From the NCBI GenBank assembly GCA_958448165.1, contig CAUDCW010000008.1:62001-126000 (forward strand): DNA of 64,000 nt, written 5' to 3'. Each line of letters starts with the position of its first letter. The stretch's first letter is position 1. A program made the translations under genes and the position numbers. The notes beneath the pieces were generated by a model. That model was given only the letters and a program-made list of their open reading frames with translations, had not been told where the DNA came from and did no database searches. The DNA comes from an uncultured Oscillospiraceae bacterium (GTDB lineage: Bacteria > Bacillota > Clostridia > Oscillospirales > Acutalibacteraceae). Shown one piece after another: positions 1-8,238 of this stretch.

Positions 1-681
1 GAACAGTTCAGGGACGACAGATTCCTTATTATGGTGACTAAAAACGGCCTTATCAAGAGAATTGCTCTTAATGCCTATAACACGGCAAGAAAGGGCGGTA
101 TTATTGCCCTTGAGCTTAACGAAAACGATGAGCTTGCCTGGGTAAGAATGACGGACGGCAGTGAAGATGTTATCGTCGCTACAAGACAGGGTATGGCTAT
201 CCGCTTTAGGGAAAGCGATGTCCGCCCAATGGGCAGAACAGCAAGAGGCGTTAAGGTAATGTCGCTTAAGGACGGCGACGAAATTGTGGGAATGACAACC
301 GTCAAGGATAACGGACTTATTCTGACTGTTTCGGAGACCGGCTACGGCAGACTGTCGGATGTTTCAAACTACCGTGTGCAGTCAAGAGGCGGCAAGGGAC
401 TGAAAAACTATCACGTTGACAAATACGGCGCAGTCGCCGCACTCAGCGTTGTAAGCCTTGACGACGATATTATTCTTATTTCCGACGACGGAGTAATAAT
501 TAGGATTGAGGCAAAATCAATCAGAATCTGTGCCCGTCCAAGCAAGGGTGTTACAGTGATGAAGCTCAAGGAGGGCAGCAGAGTTGTAACTCTTGCGGCT
601 GTTCCGCATGATGAAAATGAGGAAACGACCAAAGCTGAGGATGACGCAGAGGAGATAGAAGAGGATTTGGACAACGAATAA
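1..681 (+). CDS. gyrA: DNA gyrase subunit A, C-terminal part (5' truncated by window edge)
   Basis: This is the C-terminal beta-pinwheel of GyrA, which wraps DNA and lets gyrase introduce negative supercoils. The frame is open from base 1, so the gene starts outside the window; an ATG at 31 is internal. The repeating blade pattern is visible (VTKNG, VATRQGMAIRF, GRTARGVKVM), and QSRGGKG near codon 127 is a GyrA box, which favours gyrase over ParC of topoisomerase IV. The protein ends in a very acidic tail (EDDAEEIEEDLDNE), common in GyrA. The stop codon is followed directly by a hairpin repeat. Identification is firm; only the 5' part is missing. Confidence 0.95.
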   Translation, partial: EQFRDDRFLIMVTKNGLIKRIALNAYNTARKGGIIALELNENDELAWVRMTDGSEDVIVATRQGMAIRFRESDVRPMGRTARGVKVMSLKDGDEIVGMTTVKDNGLILTVSETGYGRLSDVSNYRVQSRGGKGLKNYHVDKYGAVAALSVVSLDDDIILISDDGVIIRIEAKSIRICARPSKGVTVMKLKEGSRVVTLAAVPHDENEETTKAEDDAEEIEEDLDNE

Positions 682-683
682 TA

Positions 684-770
684 ATTGCGGCTTCGCCGAG
701 GTGAAGAGAAAATAGAAGAGAATTGGTTGTCGCCGCAAGCGGCTCTGAATTAAGAATTTACTTGTAACGG
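684..770 (+). repeat. Dispersed GA-rich hairpin repeat after gyrA
   Basis: Two bases after the gyrA stop lies a small hairpin (CGGC-TTC-GCCG at 688-698), then a GA-rich tract (gtgaagag, agaagagaattggttg) and a GCCGC-AA-GCGGC hairpin near 735-747, then gaattaag. The same modules recur at 21830-21966 (reverse), 25310-25541, 26959-27344, 47045-47217 and 62729-63055, always between genes. Confidence 0.7.
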
Positions 771-800
771 ACTGCTCAAGGTGACTAAAAAATAAAAATA

Positions 801-846
801 GCGGGTGCAAAGGGGCATTTTGTAGCTTTTGCACCCGTTTTTTTGC
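801..846 (+). terminator. Rho-independent terminator of gyrA
   Basis: A GCGGGTGCAAA arm (801-811) pairs with TTTGCACCCG (828-837), followed by a run of T. It would end the gyrA transcript. Confidence 0.9.
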
Positions 847-908
847 CATATTATGTCATTTTTTTTAGTTTGATGTAGTAGAATAAATTGGATTGGAGAG
901 ATGATATT

Positions 909-2510
909 GTGGATATGATGATAAGTATTATTGTGGTGGCTGTTATTATTATTGCCTGTGTACTTGCAAATAAGCTGACATCAAAATTGGGTGTTCCTGT
1001 TTTGCTTGCTTTTTTGTTTTTGGGAATGATATTCGGCTCCGACGGATTTTTCAGAATTCCGTTTGATGATTACGGCTTTACAGAACAGATTTGCACCGTA
1101 TCGTTGATTTTTATAATTTTCTACGGCGGCTTCGGAACAAACTGGCGAGAGGCAAAGATTGTTGCCGCGCGGTCACTGTACCTGTCGTCTGTCGGCGTTT
1201 TGATTACCGCCGGACTTACGGGATTGTTCTGCCATTTTGTTCTTAATTTTGACTTGATGATGAGTTTACTGCTCGGCGCAGTGTTGAGCTGCACCGACGC
1301 AACGTCTGTGTTCAATATTCTGCGTTCAAAAAAGCTCGGATTAAAATACGGCACTGCGTCAATGCTTGAGCTTGAAAGCGGCAGCAACGACCCCTGGGCA
1401 TATATGCTGACAGTTATTCTTATTTCGATTGTAAAGACAGGCGGAGAAATTGACGTGTGGTCTGTTGTATATATGATTTTTGCGCAGGTCGTGTACGGTG
1501 CCGTGTTAGGCTTGATTATTGCACTTTTGGGAGTTCTTGCGCTGAAATACATCAGATTTGTCGGTGAACAGTTTGACTGCCTTTTTCTTGTTGCCGTTGC
1601 GCTTCTGGCATATGCCGTTCCCGATGTTTTGGGCGGCAACGGTTATCTGAGCGTTTATATCGTCGGAATAATTCTTGGTAATGTCAAGCTTAAGAATAAA
1701 AAAGGTATGGTTAACTTCTTTGACGCATCAACAGGACTTTTGCAGATGCTAATTTTCTTTATTCTCGGTCTATTGTCAAATCCGTCGCAGATACCGCAGA
1801 TATTAATTCCGGCTCTTTGTATTTTTGTATTTCTCACTCTTATTGCACGTCCTGCTGCAACAATGGGAATACTCACAGCCTTTCGCTCAAAGCTGAAGCA
1901 ACAGCTTCTTGTGTCGTGGGCAGGATTAAGGGGAGCAACCTCGATAGTTTTTGCAATACTTGTTATTGTAAGCAATACATATATTAAAAACGATTTTTTC
2001 AATATTGTTTTCTGTATTGTTCTTTTGTCAATGGGAATACAGGGTACTCTGCTGCCCTATTTATCAAAAAAGCTTGATATGATAGATACAAATGAAAACG
2101 TAATGAAAACATTTACCGACTATTCAAATGAGAGCAACGTAAAATTTATCAGCGTTGTGATAAACCTGAACCACAAATGGGTTGGGCAGAAGATAAAAAA
2201 TATAACCTTGCCGCCGCAGACAAGAATTGTCCTTATAAAAAGAGGAACGGAAAATGTTATTCCGGTCGGCAAAACGGTGTTGCAAAGCGGGGATATACTT
2301 ATTTTAATTACAACCGGAGTAAAAACAGATACAGATGTAAACCTGAAGGAAATTGAGATTGACTCAAAAAATAATTGGTGCGGCAAGCGTTTGTGTGAGA
2401 TTAAGTTTGACGACAGCATAGTTGTTCTTATAAAAAGAGGAAATATATCGTTTGTGCCGGTTGGTCAGACGCGGCTTCACGAAAACGACACGATAGTTCT
2501 GATTGAGTAA
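909..2510 (+). CDS. CPA1-family cation/proton antiporter with C-terminal TrkA-C domains (NhaP2/CvrA-like)
   Basis: An inner-membrane monovalent cation (K+ or Na+)/proton antiporter, expected to act in ion and pH homeostasis. About 390 residues of membrane segments carry the CPA1 signature ESGSNDP at residues 156-162 and SCTDATS before it. The remainder contains two RCK_C/TrkA-C-like repeats; each has the pattern WxGQKI / WCGKRL ... VVLIKRG ... VPVG ... D. This architecture matches the NhaP2/CvrA potassium/proton antiporter group. I chose GTG 909 because GGAGAG (895-900) lies 8 nt upstream; TTG 888 and ATG 915 are alternatives. It stands alone between two terminators. Which ion is carried cannot be read from the sequence. 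Confidence 0.85.
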   Translation: MDMMISIIVVAVIIIACVLANKLTSKLGVPVLLAFLFLGMIFGSDGFFRIPFDDYGFTEQICTVSLIFIIFYGGFGTNWREAKIVAARSLYLSSVGVLITAGLTGLFCHFVLNFDLMMSLLLGAVLSCTDATSVFNILRSKKLGLKYGTASMLELESGSNDPWAYMLTVILISIVKTGGEIDVWSVVYMIFAQVVYGAVLGLIIALLGVLALKYIRFVGEQFDCLFLVAVALLAYAVPDVLGGNGYLSVYIVGIILGNVKLKNKKGMVNFFDASTGLLQMLIFFILGLLSNPSQIPQILIPALCIFVFLTLIARPAATMGILTAFRSKLKQQLLVSWAGLRGATSIVFAILVIVSNTYIKNDFFNIVFCIVLLSMGIQGTLLPYLSKKLDMIDTNENVMKTFTDYSNESNVKFISVVINLNHKWVGQKIKNITLPPQTRIVLIKRGTENVIPVGKTVLQSGDILILITTGVKTDTDVNLKEIEIDSKNNWCGKRLCEIKFDDSIVVLIKRGNISFVPVGQTRLHENDTIVLIE

Positions 2511-2533
2511 GAAAAGAGAACAGTATAAAAAAA

Positions 2534-2563
2534 GCGGACGGCGAAAATCACCGTCCGTTTTTA
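2534..2563. terminator. Bidirectional terminator
   Basis: CGGACGG (2535-2541) pairs with CCGTCCG (2551-2557), with A-run before and T-run after. It separates the antiporter from the convergent small membrane gene. Confidence 0.85.
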
Positions 2564-2572
2564 TAGGTAAAA

Positions 2573-2758
2573 TTATTTAAGCAGTTCGTCGTCGCCGTAA
2601 TAATCCCTGTCGCTCAGATCCTCGGGCTTGGCGTCAAGATTATTTTCGCTGCTTTTAAACATCTGAGAACCGAAATGATATCCGTGCTTTGCTGAGTTTT
2701 TCGTATATATAAATATAATTGCAAAAACTACAACCAAAATAATAATTGCCCACGTCAT
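2573..2758 (-). CDS. Small single-span membrane protein, unknown function
   Basis: A 61-residue protein with one hydrophobic N-terminal segment (about residues 2-19, TWAIIILVVVFAIIFIY) and a polar tail ending in an acidic stretch (DLSDRDYYGDDELLK). A good ribosome binding site (GGAGGA, 8 nt before the ATG) and a terminator directly downstream support a real gene. I do not recognise the family. It lies after, and in the same direction as, the solute-binding lipoprotein gene, with an AT-rich hairpin between them. Confidence 0.6.
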   Translation of the reverse strand: MTWAIIILVVVFAIIFIYTKNSAKHGYHFGSQMFKSSENNLDAKPEDLSDRDYYGDDELLK

Positions 2759-2838
2759 AACACTAATCCTCCGATTTGTCGGGTTTATACTAATTTTTGA
2801 TAAAAATTAGATTTTCTGCTTTTTATTATCTATTAGTA

Positions 2839-4044
2839 TTATTCAATATCCTGCTTTTCAATCGGCTCACTGCGGGAAACTGCATTGTCAGAGAACATCT
2901 TTTTGAGAGTGTCATAATTGATTTCGCCTGTTGCGTCTATTCCGTTAGCCGACTGGAACTCGGCAACAGCGATTGCGGTTGTTTCGCCGTAATAGCCTGT
3001 CATCTCGTTAAGAGGCCAGTAGCCGAGGTCGTCAAGGCGGTTCTGAATTATGATAATGGTTTCTCTGCTGCCGTCGGTGTCTTCCTCGTCATTATCGGCG
3101 CCGCTTCCTATAGTAAAGAAGGTATCTTCATCGTACTTTATTCCATAGCTGTCTGTAACAGAGCCTGCTTTGCCGTTCGGATAAAGAGTGTCTGTAATAG
3201 TCTTGACAGCGTCAAGCATACTTACGCCGCCGCGTGAAAAATTGGCTGCCGGAATTTCAACAACCCTTTTGTTTTTAACGGCGATAAGGTTCTTGAAATC
3301 GGTATTTTTTGAAAGCTTTTTTGCCATACCCTTGTCACAGAATATATACTGCGGATTTTCTTTTTTGATTGTCTTTACGTCAATCTTGCCGCCTGTTGCC
3401 GATGAAGCAATATTGGTTGCCCCTGAGCTTGAGAAAATAATATTTCCAAGCATATCGCCCGTAACGGTTTTTCCCTTATAATCATAAAGATAGCAGACAG
3501 TTTTGGGCGTCGGTATATCGGGCAGTGATTTTGAATTTTCTTCTATTGTTGTCCAGAAGCTGTTGAAGGCCTCTTCGCCGTTTACACTGCCTTTTGTTTT
3601 GCCCTCAAAAAGAGTATCAAGCTTCTGATACATTGTTGAAAGTTCCTCTTTTGTGGTCGGAGAAACAAAGCGAAGAACATTTATATTCTTTTCTGTAAGA
3701 CTTTTATACTTTGAATCAGCCAGTGTGCTGTCGGCTATAACAACGTCGGGATTTAAGGATATAATTTTATCAACGCTCGGACTGTCCTTTTTTCCGAAGC
3801 TTTCAATTGATTTTATGGCTTCCTGTGTACATTCGTCACTTCTGCCGGAAATTCTCGACTCATAGCCAAGCTGTAATATGATGTCGGCGGCGTTGTCCGA
3901 CAAAACAACTGCGTTGTTGACGGTATTATCAAAGGTTGAGTGTCCGACAGTTACGGGAAAATCTGAGTTCTTTTCAACCGAGCACCCTGCAAAAGGAATT
4001 AATATTGCTGCAATACAAAGCAGCGACAAAAGCTTTTTAAACAT
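2839..4044 (-). CDS. Lipoprotein: ABC solute-binding (Peripla_BP_2-like) domain fused to a C-terminal peptidoglycan-binding domain
   Basis: The N-terminus is a lipoprotein signal with lipobox FAG-C21, so the protein should be anchored outside the membrane. Residues ~45-290 show the class III solute-binding fold used for iron-siderophore or cobalamin uptake (LSDNAADIILQLG, SLNPDVVIAD, NIIFSSSGATNIA). Residues ~330-395 look like a PG_binding_1 domain (IIQNRLDDLGYW, GYYGETTAIAVAEFQSANG, LKKMF). A linker rich in D/E joins them. No permease or ATPase of an ABC importer is next to it; instead it follows the DUF815 ATPase gene with a 19-bp gap. The fusion suggests a cell-wall-associated sensor or binding protein, but the ligand is unknown. 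Confidence 0.8.
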   Translation of the reverse strand: MFKKLLSLLCIAAILIPFAGCSVEKNSDFPVTVGHSTFDNTVNNAVVLSDNAADIILQLGYESRISGRSDECTQEAIKSIESFGKKDSPSVDKIISLNPDVVIADSTLADSKYKSLTEKNINVLRFVSPTTKEELSTMYQKLDTLFEGKTKGSVNGEEAFNSFWTTIEENSKSLPDIPTPKTVCYLYDYKGKTVTGDMLGNIIFSSSGATNIASSATGGKIDVKTIKKENPQYIFCDKGMAKKLSKNTDFKNLIAVKNKRVVEIPAANFSRGGVSMLDAVKTITDTLYPNGKAGSVTDSYGIKYDEDTFFTIGSGADNDEEDTDGSRETIIIIQNRLDDLGYWPLNEMTGYYGETTAIAVAEFQSANGIDATGEINYDTLKKMFSDNAVSRSEPIEKQDIE

Positions 4045-4063
4045 TATTCTTCCTCCGTATTAT

Positions 4064-5302
4064 TTATGATTTGCTGACAAAAAGAGAGTCGATAAACTGT
4101 CTTGCACAGCGTGCAGAACGTCCGCCGCGGTCAAGCGCCCAGCTTTCGGCTTTTCTGAAAAGCTCGTTCTGCTCCATTTCAACGCCTCGCTGAGCAGCAA
4201 TGGCCGCAACAATATCGAGGTAATCCTGCTTGCTCGGAGCCGAGAAGTTTACGGATAAACCAAAGCGGTCGGCAAGCGACAGGCTTTCCTGCATTTGGTC
4301 GTTGCGGTGAAGCTCGCTGCCCTCTCTGTCAGAAAAAGTTTCTCTGACAATATGACGTCTGTTTGATGTTGCATAAATCAAGGTATTTTCGGGTCTTGCG
4401 GCAAGACCGCCCTCAAGCACAGCCTTAAGAGATGCATAGTTATCGTCCTGCGTCTGGAAAGATAAATCGTCGATATAGAGAATGAATTTCATCGGCACCA
4501 TTGCGATTTTATCAATCAGAAGAGGAAAGTCACAAAGACGTTCCTTCGGCATTTCAACAATTCTGAGTCCCTGTGTGCAGTATTCATTTAAAATAGCCTT
4601 TACGGTTGACGATTTTCCCGTTCCCTTGTCGCCGTAGAGCAGACAGTTGTTTGCACTCTGACCGTTCAGAAAGGCACGGGTGTTGTTGATGACAAGATTT
4701 CTCGAATAGCTGTAACCCTTTAAATCCTCAAGAGTAACGCTGTCGGGATGAAGCACCGGGTGAATTGAGCCGTCACGCCAAATAAACGCCTTGTAGCGTG
4801 CAAACATACCGCAGCCGTTCTGGCGGTAAAACTCTGCACTGCTTGCAACAGCATTGCCGATATCCGCCATCTGTGAAAGCGGCTTGCCGGTTTTCCACTT
4901 TGGCAGTGTTTCTGCCACCGGTTTTATCCCGTCAATATATTTGTAGTCATTCAAAATCTGTTCGGGTGAAATAAGAGATGTTTCTACAATAATAGAAATA
5001 TCCCTGCGTGCAGCCGCAATTATACTTTCCGGCAAATCGTTCAGCTTGTCGCTGGCTGCAGCCTTTGAAAAGCTGTTTTCATCGTATAAAGCAGCCTTTG
5101 TTATGTAAGTGCACAAATTGTCCTGACAGCCCTTTTCGCAAAGCAGAGCAAAAAAATCGCCCCAGGCTGACAAAAAATCATAAGGTTTGCTGTCCGAGCT
5201 TTCAAGCAGTCTTAAAAACGCTTTGGGAACGCTCCGGTTTAAAATTCCCTTATAAATAGAAAGTGACCTGATTTTGAGCGCATATTCTTCTGTTTTAGTC
5301 AT
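4064..5302 (-). CDS. DUF815 family AAA+ ATPase
   Basis: A 412-residue cytoplasmic protein whose C-terminal half is an AAA+ module: Walker A GDKGTGKS at 224-231, Walker B-like FILYIDDLSF with the acidic pair near 278, and a sensor-like YATSNRRH. These, plus DREGSELHRNDQMQESLSLADRFG, are typical of DUF815 (PF05673), a widespread ATPase family of unknown role. The N-terminal ~190 residues are helical and less conserved. It is the first gene of a two-gene unit with the solute-binding/peptidoglycan-binding lipoprotein downstream. Confidence 0.88.
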   Translation of the reverse strand: MTKTEEYALKIRSLSIYKGILNRSVPKAFLRLLESSDSKPYDFLSAWGDFFALLCEKGCQDNLCTYITKAALYDENSFSKAAASDKLNDLPESIIAAARRDISIIVETSLISPEQILNDYKYIDGIKPVAETLPKWKTGKPLSQMADIGNAVASSAEFYRQNGCGMFARYKAFIWRDGSIHPVLHPDSVTLEDLKGYSYSRNLVINNTRAFLNGQSANNCLLYGDKGTGKSSTVKAILNEYCTQGLRIVEMPKERLCDFPLLIDKIAMVPMKFILYIDDLSFQTQDDNYASLKAVLEGGLAARPENTLIYATSNRRHIVRETFSDREGSELHRNDQMQESLSLADRFGLSVNFSAPSKQDYLDIVAAIAAQRGVEMEQNELFRKAESWALDRGGRSARCARQFIDSLFVSKS

Positions 5303-5454
5303 AATATCCCTCTTAACTCATTTTGAATTCAGCTCAAATAATCTTTCCTATTATTTTACAATTTTTGTGCCTGCAAGTCAAATATAAATTACGGATATCG
5401 GTACGCATTGTTAAAAGTAAATTGCAAAAGACGAGAAATTTATATCTACTTGTT

Positions 5455-5483
5455 TTGACACATTGATTTTTCTATGATAAAAT
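5455..5483 (+). promoter_or_regulatory. Promoter P1 upstream of 5S rRNA
   Basis: TTGACA (5455-5460), exactly 17 nt, then TAAAAT (5478-5483). It lies ~160 nt upstream of the 5S gene and is the first of two near-consensus promoters there. Confidence 0.7.
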
Positions 5484-5581
5484 ATTCTGCGTCTTCTGAG
5501 TCGTAAATCGGTCGGATTATTCATTTAAAACGGTGGATTGAAAAGAAAATAAAAAAATTTCAAAAAAATTGAAAAAAACAC

Positions 5582-5610
5582 TTGCATTTTGAAAAACACC
5601 GTGATATAAT
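5582..5610 (+). promoter_or_regulatory. Promoter P2 of 5S rRNA
   Basis: TTGCAT (5582-5587), 17 nt, TATAAT (5605-5610). Transcription would begin about 25 nt before the 5S 5' end. Confidence 0.85.
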
Positions 5611-5641
5611 AATCAAGCAGTCGAGAGAACGACAGCAAAAA

Positions 5642-5757
5642 GTTGGTATTGATGACACTGAGGGTCCACCTGTTCCCATACCGAACACAGAAGTTAAGCT
5701 CAGCGGTGCCGAAGATACTTGGCTGGAGACGGCCCGGGAAAATAGGGAGATGCCAAC
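5642..5757 (+). rRNA. rrf: 5S ribosomal RNA (orphan)
   Basis: The conserved 5S core is clear: CCACCTGTTCCCATACCGAA, CACAGAAGTTAAGCTC, GATACTTGGC and the GGGA..TAGGGAGATGCC tail. The terminal helix forms between GTTGGTATT at the 5' end and GATGCCAAC at the 3' end (9 bp, with G-U pairs), which sets the ends. No 16S or 23S gene is present; the copy stands alone with its own promoters and a strong terminator. Confidence 0.95.
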
Positions 5758-5766
5758 ACATAAAAG

Positions 5767-5794
5767 CGACCGTCCAATAGGGCGGTCGTTTTTC
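5767..5794 (+). terminator. Terminator of 5S rRNA
   Basis: CGACCGTCC (5768-5776) pairs with GGGCGGTCG (5781-5789) around an AATA loop, followed by T5. Confidence 0.92.
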
Positions 5795-5812
5795 TATGCA
5801 AAAATAAAAAGC

Positions 5813-5841
5813 TTGCAAATGCGACTTTGCTGTGGTATAAT
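5813..5841 (+). promoter_or_regulatory. Promoter of the rimP-nusA-infB operon
   Basis: TTGCAA (5813-5818), 17 nt, TATAAT (5836-5841). It lies between the 5S terminator and rimP, giving a ~100-nt leader. Confidence 0.85.
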
Positions 5842-5871
5842 ATATAAAGTTGAGTAGTATAAAGAAGTATG

Positions 5872-5904
5872 ACAGGAGTGGGAAATAAACCCGCTCCTTT
5901 CTGT
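5872..5904 (+). promoter_or_regulatory. Leader hairpin upstream of rimP
   Basis: ACAGGAGTGGG pairs imperfectly with CCCGCTCCTTTCTGT around an AAATAAA loop. There is no long T-run directly after it, so it may be a leader structure rather than a terminator; the role is unknown. Confidence 0.5.
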
Positions 5905-5948
5905 TTGGAAAAAAACTTGTGCTTATCATTGTTGAAGGAGGCGTTTTT

Positions 5949-6422
5949 ATGGCAAAAAAAGGCGGAAATACCGTTGATCTCGTAACCGAGATTGTCAAGC
6001 CGATTGTAGAACAGCTTGGTCTTTCGCTTTGGGATGTGCGCTTTGTAAAGGAAGGCGCAGATTATTTTCTGCGGATTTTTATCGACAGCGAAAACGGCAT
6101 AACAATTGAGGACTGCGAAAAGGTCAGCCGTGCCGTTGATTTGCCGCTTGATGAGGCTGACCCGATTTCTCAGAGCTATTGTCTTGAGGTTTGCTCGCCG
6201 GGCATTGAGCGTGAGCTTAAAAAAGAAGAGCATTTTCAGGCGTTTATCGACAGTCCGATTATGGTGAAGATGATAAGACCGATTGATAAGCTCGGCAAGG
6301 AGTTTTCGGGAATATTAAAGGAAAGCGACAGGAACACCGTAAAAATTGATGTTGACGGGGATATCGTGACAGTAAACAAAAAGGACACCGTCTGGATTAA
6401 ATTGGACGATTTTGATATTTAA
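5949..6422 (+). CDS. rimP: Ribosome maturation factor RimP
   Basis: RimP assists maturation of the 30S subunit. The 157-residue protein has the family landmarks: VKPIVEQLGLSLWDVRF, LRIFIDSENGITIEDCEKVSRAVD, YCLEVCSPGIERELK and a C-terminal SH3-like region. I chose ATG 5949 because GAAGGAGG (5933-5940) lies 8 nt upstream; a longer reading from TTG 5919 would overlap that site. First gene of the classic rimP-nusA-ylxR-ylxQ-infB operon. Confidence 0.95.
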   Translation: MAKKGGNTVDLVTEIVKPIVEQLGLSLWDVRFVKEGADYFLRIFIDSENGITIEDCEKVSRAVDLPLDEADPISQSYCLEVCSPGIERELKKEEHFQAFIDSPIMVKMIRPIDKLGKEFSGILKESDRNTVKIDVDGDIVTVNKKDTVWIKLDDFDI

Positions 6423-6449
6423 TATATAAGGAAAGGGAGAATCAGAAAA

Positions 6450-7589
6450 ATGGATACTAAAGAATTGTATGCGGCGCTTGCTTTGCTGGAAAAAGAGAGA
6501 GGTATTTCGGTTGATTATATGCTTTCTCAGATTCAGAGAGCTATTGTTGTTGCCTGCAAAAACACCTACGGCGGCAACGAGGATGTTACCGTTATTATGG
6601 ATAAGGAAAAAGAGGATTTTCAGGTTTTCCTGAATAAAGAGGTCGTTGAAGAGGTGTTTGACCCCAACAGCGAAATCTCGCTTGAAGCGGCAAGAGAGAT
6701 AAGGGCTGATTATGAAATCGGCGACAAGGTCGGCTTCAAACTTGACCCCAAGGAATTCGGCAGAATAGCAATCAACACATCAAGAAGTATCATTCGCCAG
6801 GGTATCCGTGACGGCGAGAAGGGTCAGATGCTTCAGGAATTCCAAAGCAAGCATCAGGAGCTTGTTACTGCTACCGTTGAAAGAGTTGACAGCAAAAACG
6901 GCGCAGTTACTCTCAAAATCGGCAAGGCTGAGGCTGTTTTGCCGAGAAGCGAGCAGGTTGGCAATGAGAACTTCAAGGAAGGCGACCATATTAAGGTTTA
7001 TATTGCCGATGTTCAGGACAGCGAAAGAGGACCGAGAGCGTTAATTTCAAGAACACATCCGGACTTTGTAAAGAGATTGTTTGAAACTGAGGTTCCCGAA
7101 ATTTACGACGGAACAGTTGAAATCAAGTCTGTTTCAAGAGAAGCCGGTTCAAGAACAAAGCTTGCCGTATGGAGCAAGGATAAAGACGTTGACGCTGTTG
7201 GAGCCTGCATCGGCGCAAGAGGTGCAAGAGTCGGCACTATAGTAAACGAGCTTGGCGGAGAGAAGATTGATATAGTAGAATACGACGAGGATCCGGCAAA
7301 GTTCATTGCAGCAGCCTTGTCACCGGCTACTGTTTTAAGCGTTGTTGTAGCCGAGGACGGCTCAAAGCAGTGCAGAGTGACAGTGCCTGACGGACAGCTC
7401 TCGCTTGCTATCGGCAACAAGGGTCAGAATGCACGTCTTGCGGCAAGACTTACGGGATGGAAGATTGACATCAGACCCGAAAGCGGATTCTTTGGCGAGG
7501 ATGACGACGAGCCGTTTGCCGCAAAGAAAAATGATGAAGAGATTGTTTCGGAAAGTGACGAGCCTGCTGAGGATATGAGCGAAGAATAA
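6450..7589 (+). CDS. nusA: Transcription termination/antitermination protein NusA
   Basis: NusA binds RNA polymerase and nascent RNA and modulates pausing, termination and antitermination. The 379-residue protein shows, in order, the N-terminal domain (~1-130), an S1 domain (~135-200, TATVERVDSKNGAVTLKIG) and tandem KH domains (~225-345, with GARGARVG and IGNKGQNARLAARLTGW). It ends in an acidic tail after the second KH and lacks the extra acidic repeats of proteobacterial NusA, as usual in Firmicutes. It follows rimP by 27 bp. Confidence 0.97.
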   Translation: MDTKELYAALALLEKERGISVDYMLSQIQRAIVVACKNTYGGNEDVTVIMDKEKEDFQVFLNKEVVEEVFDPNSEISLEAAREIRADYEIGDKVGFKLDPKEFGRIAINTSRSIIRQGIRDGEKGQMLQEFQSKHQELVTATVERVDSKNGAVTLKIGKAEAVLPRSEQVGNENFKEGDHIKVYIADVQDSERGPRALISRTHPDFVKRLFETEVPEIYDGTVEIKSVSREAGSRTKLAVWSKDKDVDAVGACIGARGARVGTIVNELGGEKIDIVEYDEDPAKFIAAALSPATVLSVVVAEDGSKQCRVTVPDGQLSLAIGNKGQNARLAARLTGWKIDIRPESGFFGEDDDEPFAAKKNDEEIVSESDEPAEDMSEE

Positions 7590-7604
7590 ACACACGGAGG
7601 AGCT

Positions 7605-7916
7605 GTGCGGACAATGCGCCAAAAGAAAATTCCAATGCGAAAATGTACGGGCTGCGGAGAGATGAAGCCCAAAAAGGAGCTTGTAAGAGTTGTCAAGGCG
7701 CCCGATAAAAAGGACGACGACGGCAACGTGATTTCACAGGGAGAGGTTAGTCTTGACCTTACCGGTAAAAAGCCGGGCAGGGGAGCCTATGTTTGCAAAA
7801 GCACCGACTGCCTTAAGCTTGCCAGAAAGGCAAGGAGATTTGAAAGAGCCTTTTCCTGCAAAATTCCCGAAGAGGTTTTCGACGCAATGGAAAAGGAGCT
7901 GAGTCAGGGTGAATGA
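7605..7916 (+). CDS. ylxR: YlxR family RNA-binding protein (DUF448)
   Basis: A small basic protein (about 103 residues) with the DUF448 signature RKCTGCGEMKPKKELVRVVK and GRGAYVCKSTDCLKLARK. YlxR proteins are nucleic-acid binding and always sit between nusA and infB. The start is uncertain: GTG 7605 is only 4 nt after GGAGG, while ATG 7614 is 13 nt after it. The 3' end overlaps ylxQ by 8 bp. Confidence 0.92.
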   Translation: MRTMRQKKIPMRKCTGCGEMKPKKELVRVVKAPDKKDDDGNVISQGEVSLDLTGKKPGRGAYVCKSTDCLKLARKARRFERAFSCKIPEEVFDAMEKELSQGE

Positions 7917-8238
7917 CAGGCTGCTGTCGCTTTTGGGCTTATGCCGCAGGGCAGGCAAAATTACAATCGGCTGTGACCCGGTTATTGAATCGGTTAAAAA
8001 AGGTGAATCAAGCCTTGTGATTTTTGCAAGAAACACATCTGAAAATACCAGAAAAACCGTTTTAAGCGCAGTTGCGCAAAGCGAGGTAGAGGTTTTAAAT
8101 CTTGATTATGATAAAGAAGATATAAGCGTATCACTCGGCAAGCTGTGTGCCGTAGCAAGTATAAATGATAAAGGCTTTGCAAAAAAACTTTTGTCGCTTG
8201 CCGGTGAGAAGAATGGGGAGGAATGCAATTTATGCTAA
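7909..8238 (+). CDS. ylxQ: L7Ae-family ribosomal/K-turn RNA-binding protein (YlxQ)
   Basis: A 109-residue L7Ae/L30e-like protein (LLGLCRRAGKITIGCDPVIESVKKG, LVIFARNTSENTRK). The family binds kink-turn RNA. It starts with GTG inside ylxR and its end overlaps infB by 7 bp, so the three genes are probably translationally coupled. Confidence 0.9.
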   Translation: MNDRLLSLLGLCRRAGKITIGCDPVIESVKKGESSLVIFARNTSENTRKTVLSAVAQSEVEVLNLDYDKEDISVSLGKLCAVASINDKGFAKKLLSLAGEKNGEECNLC

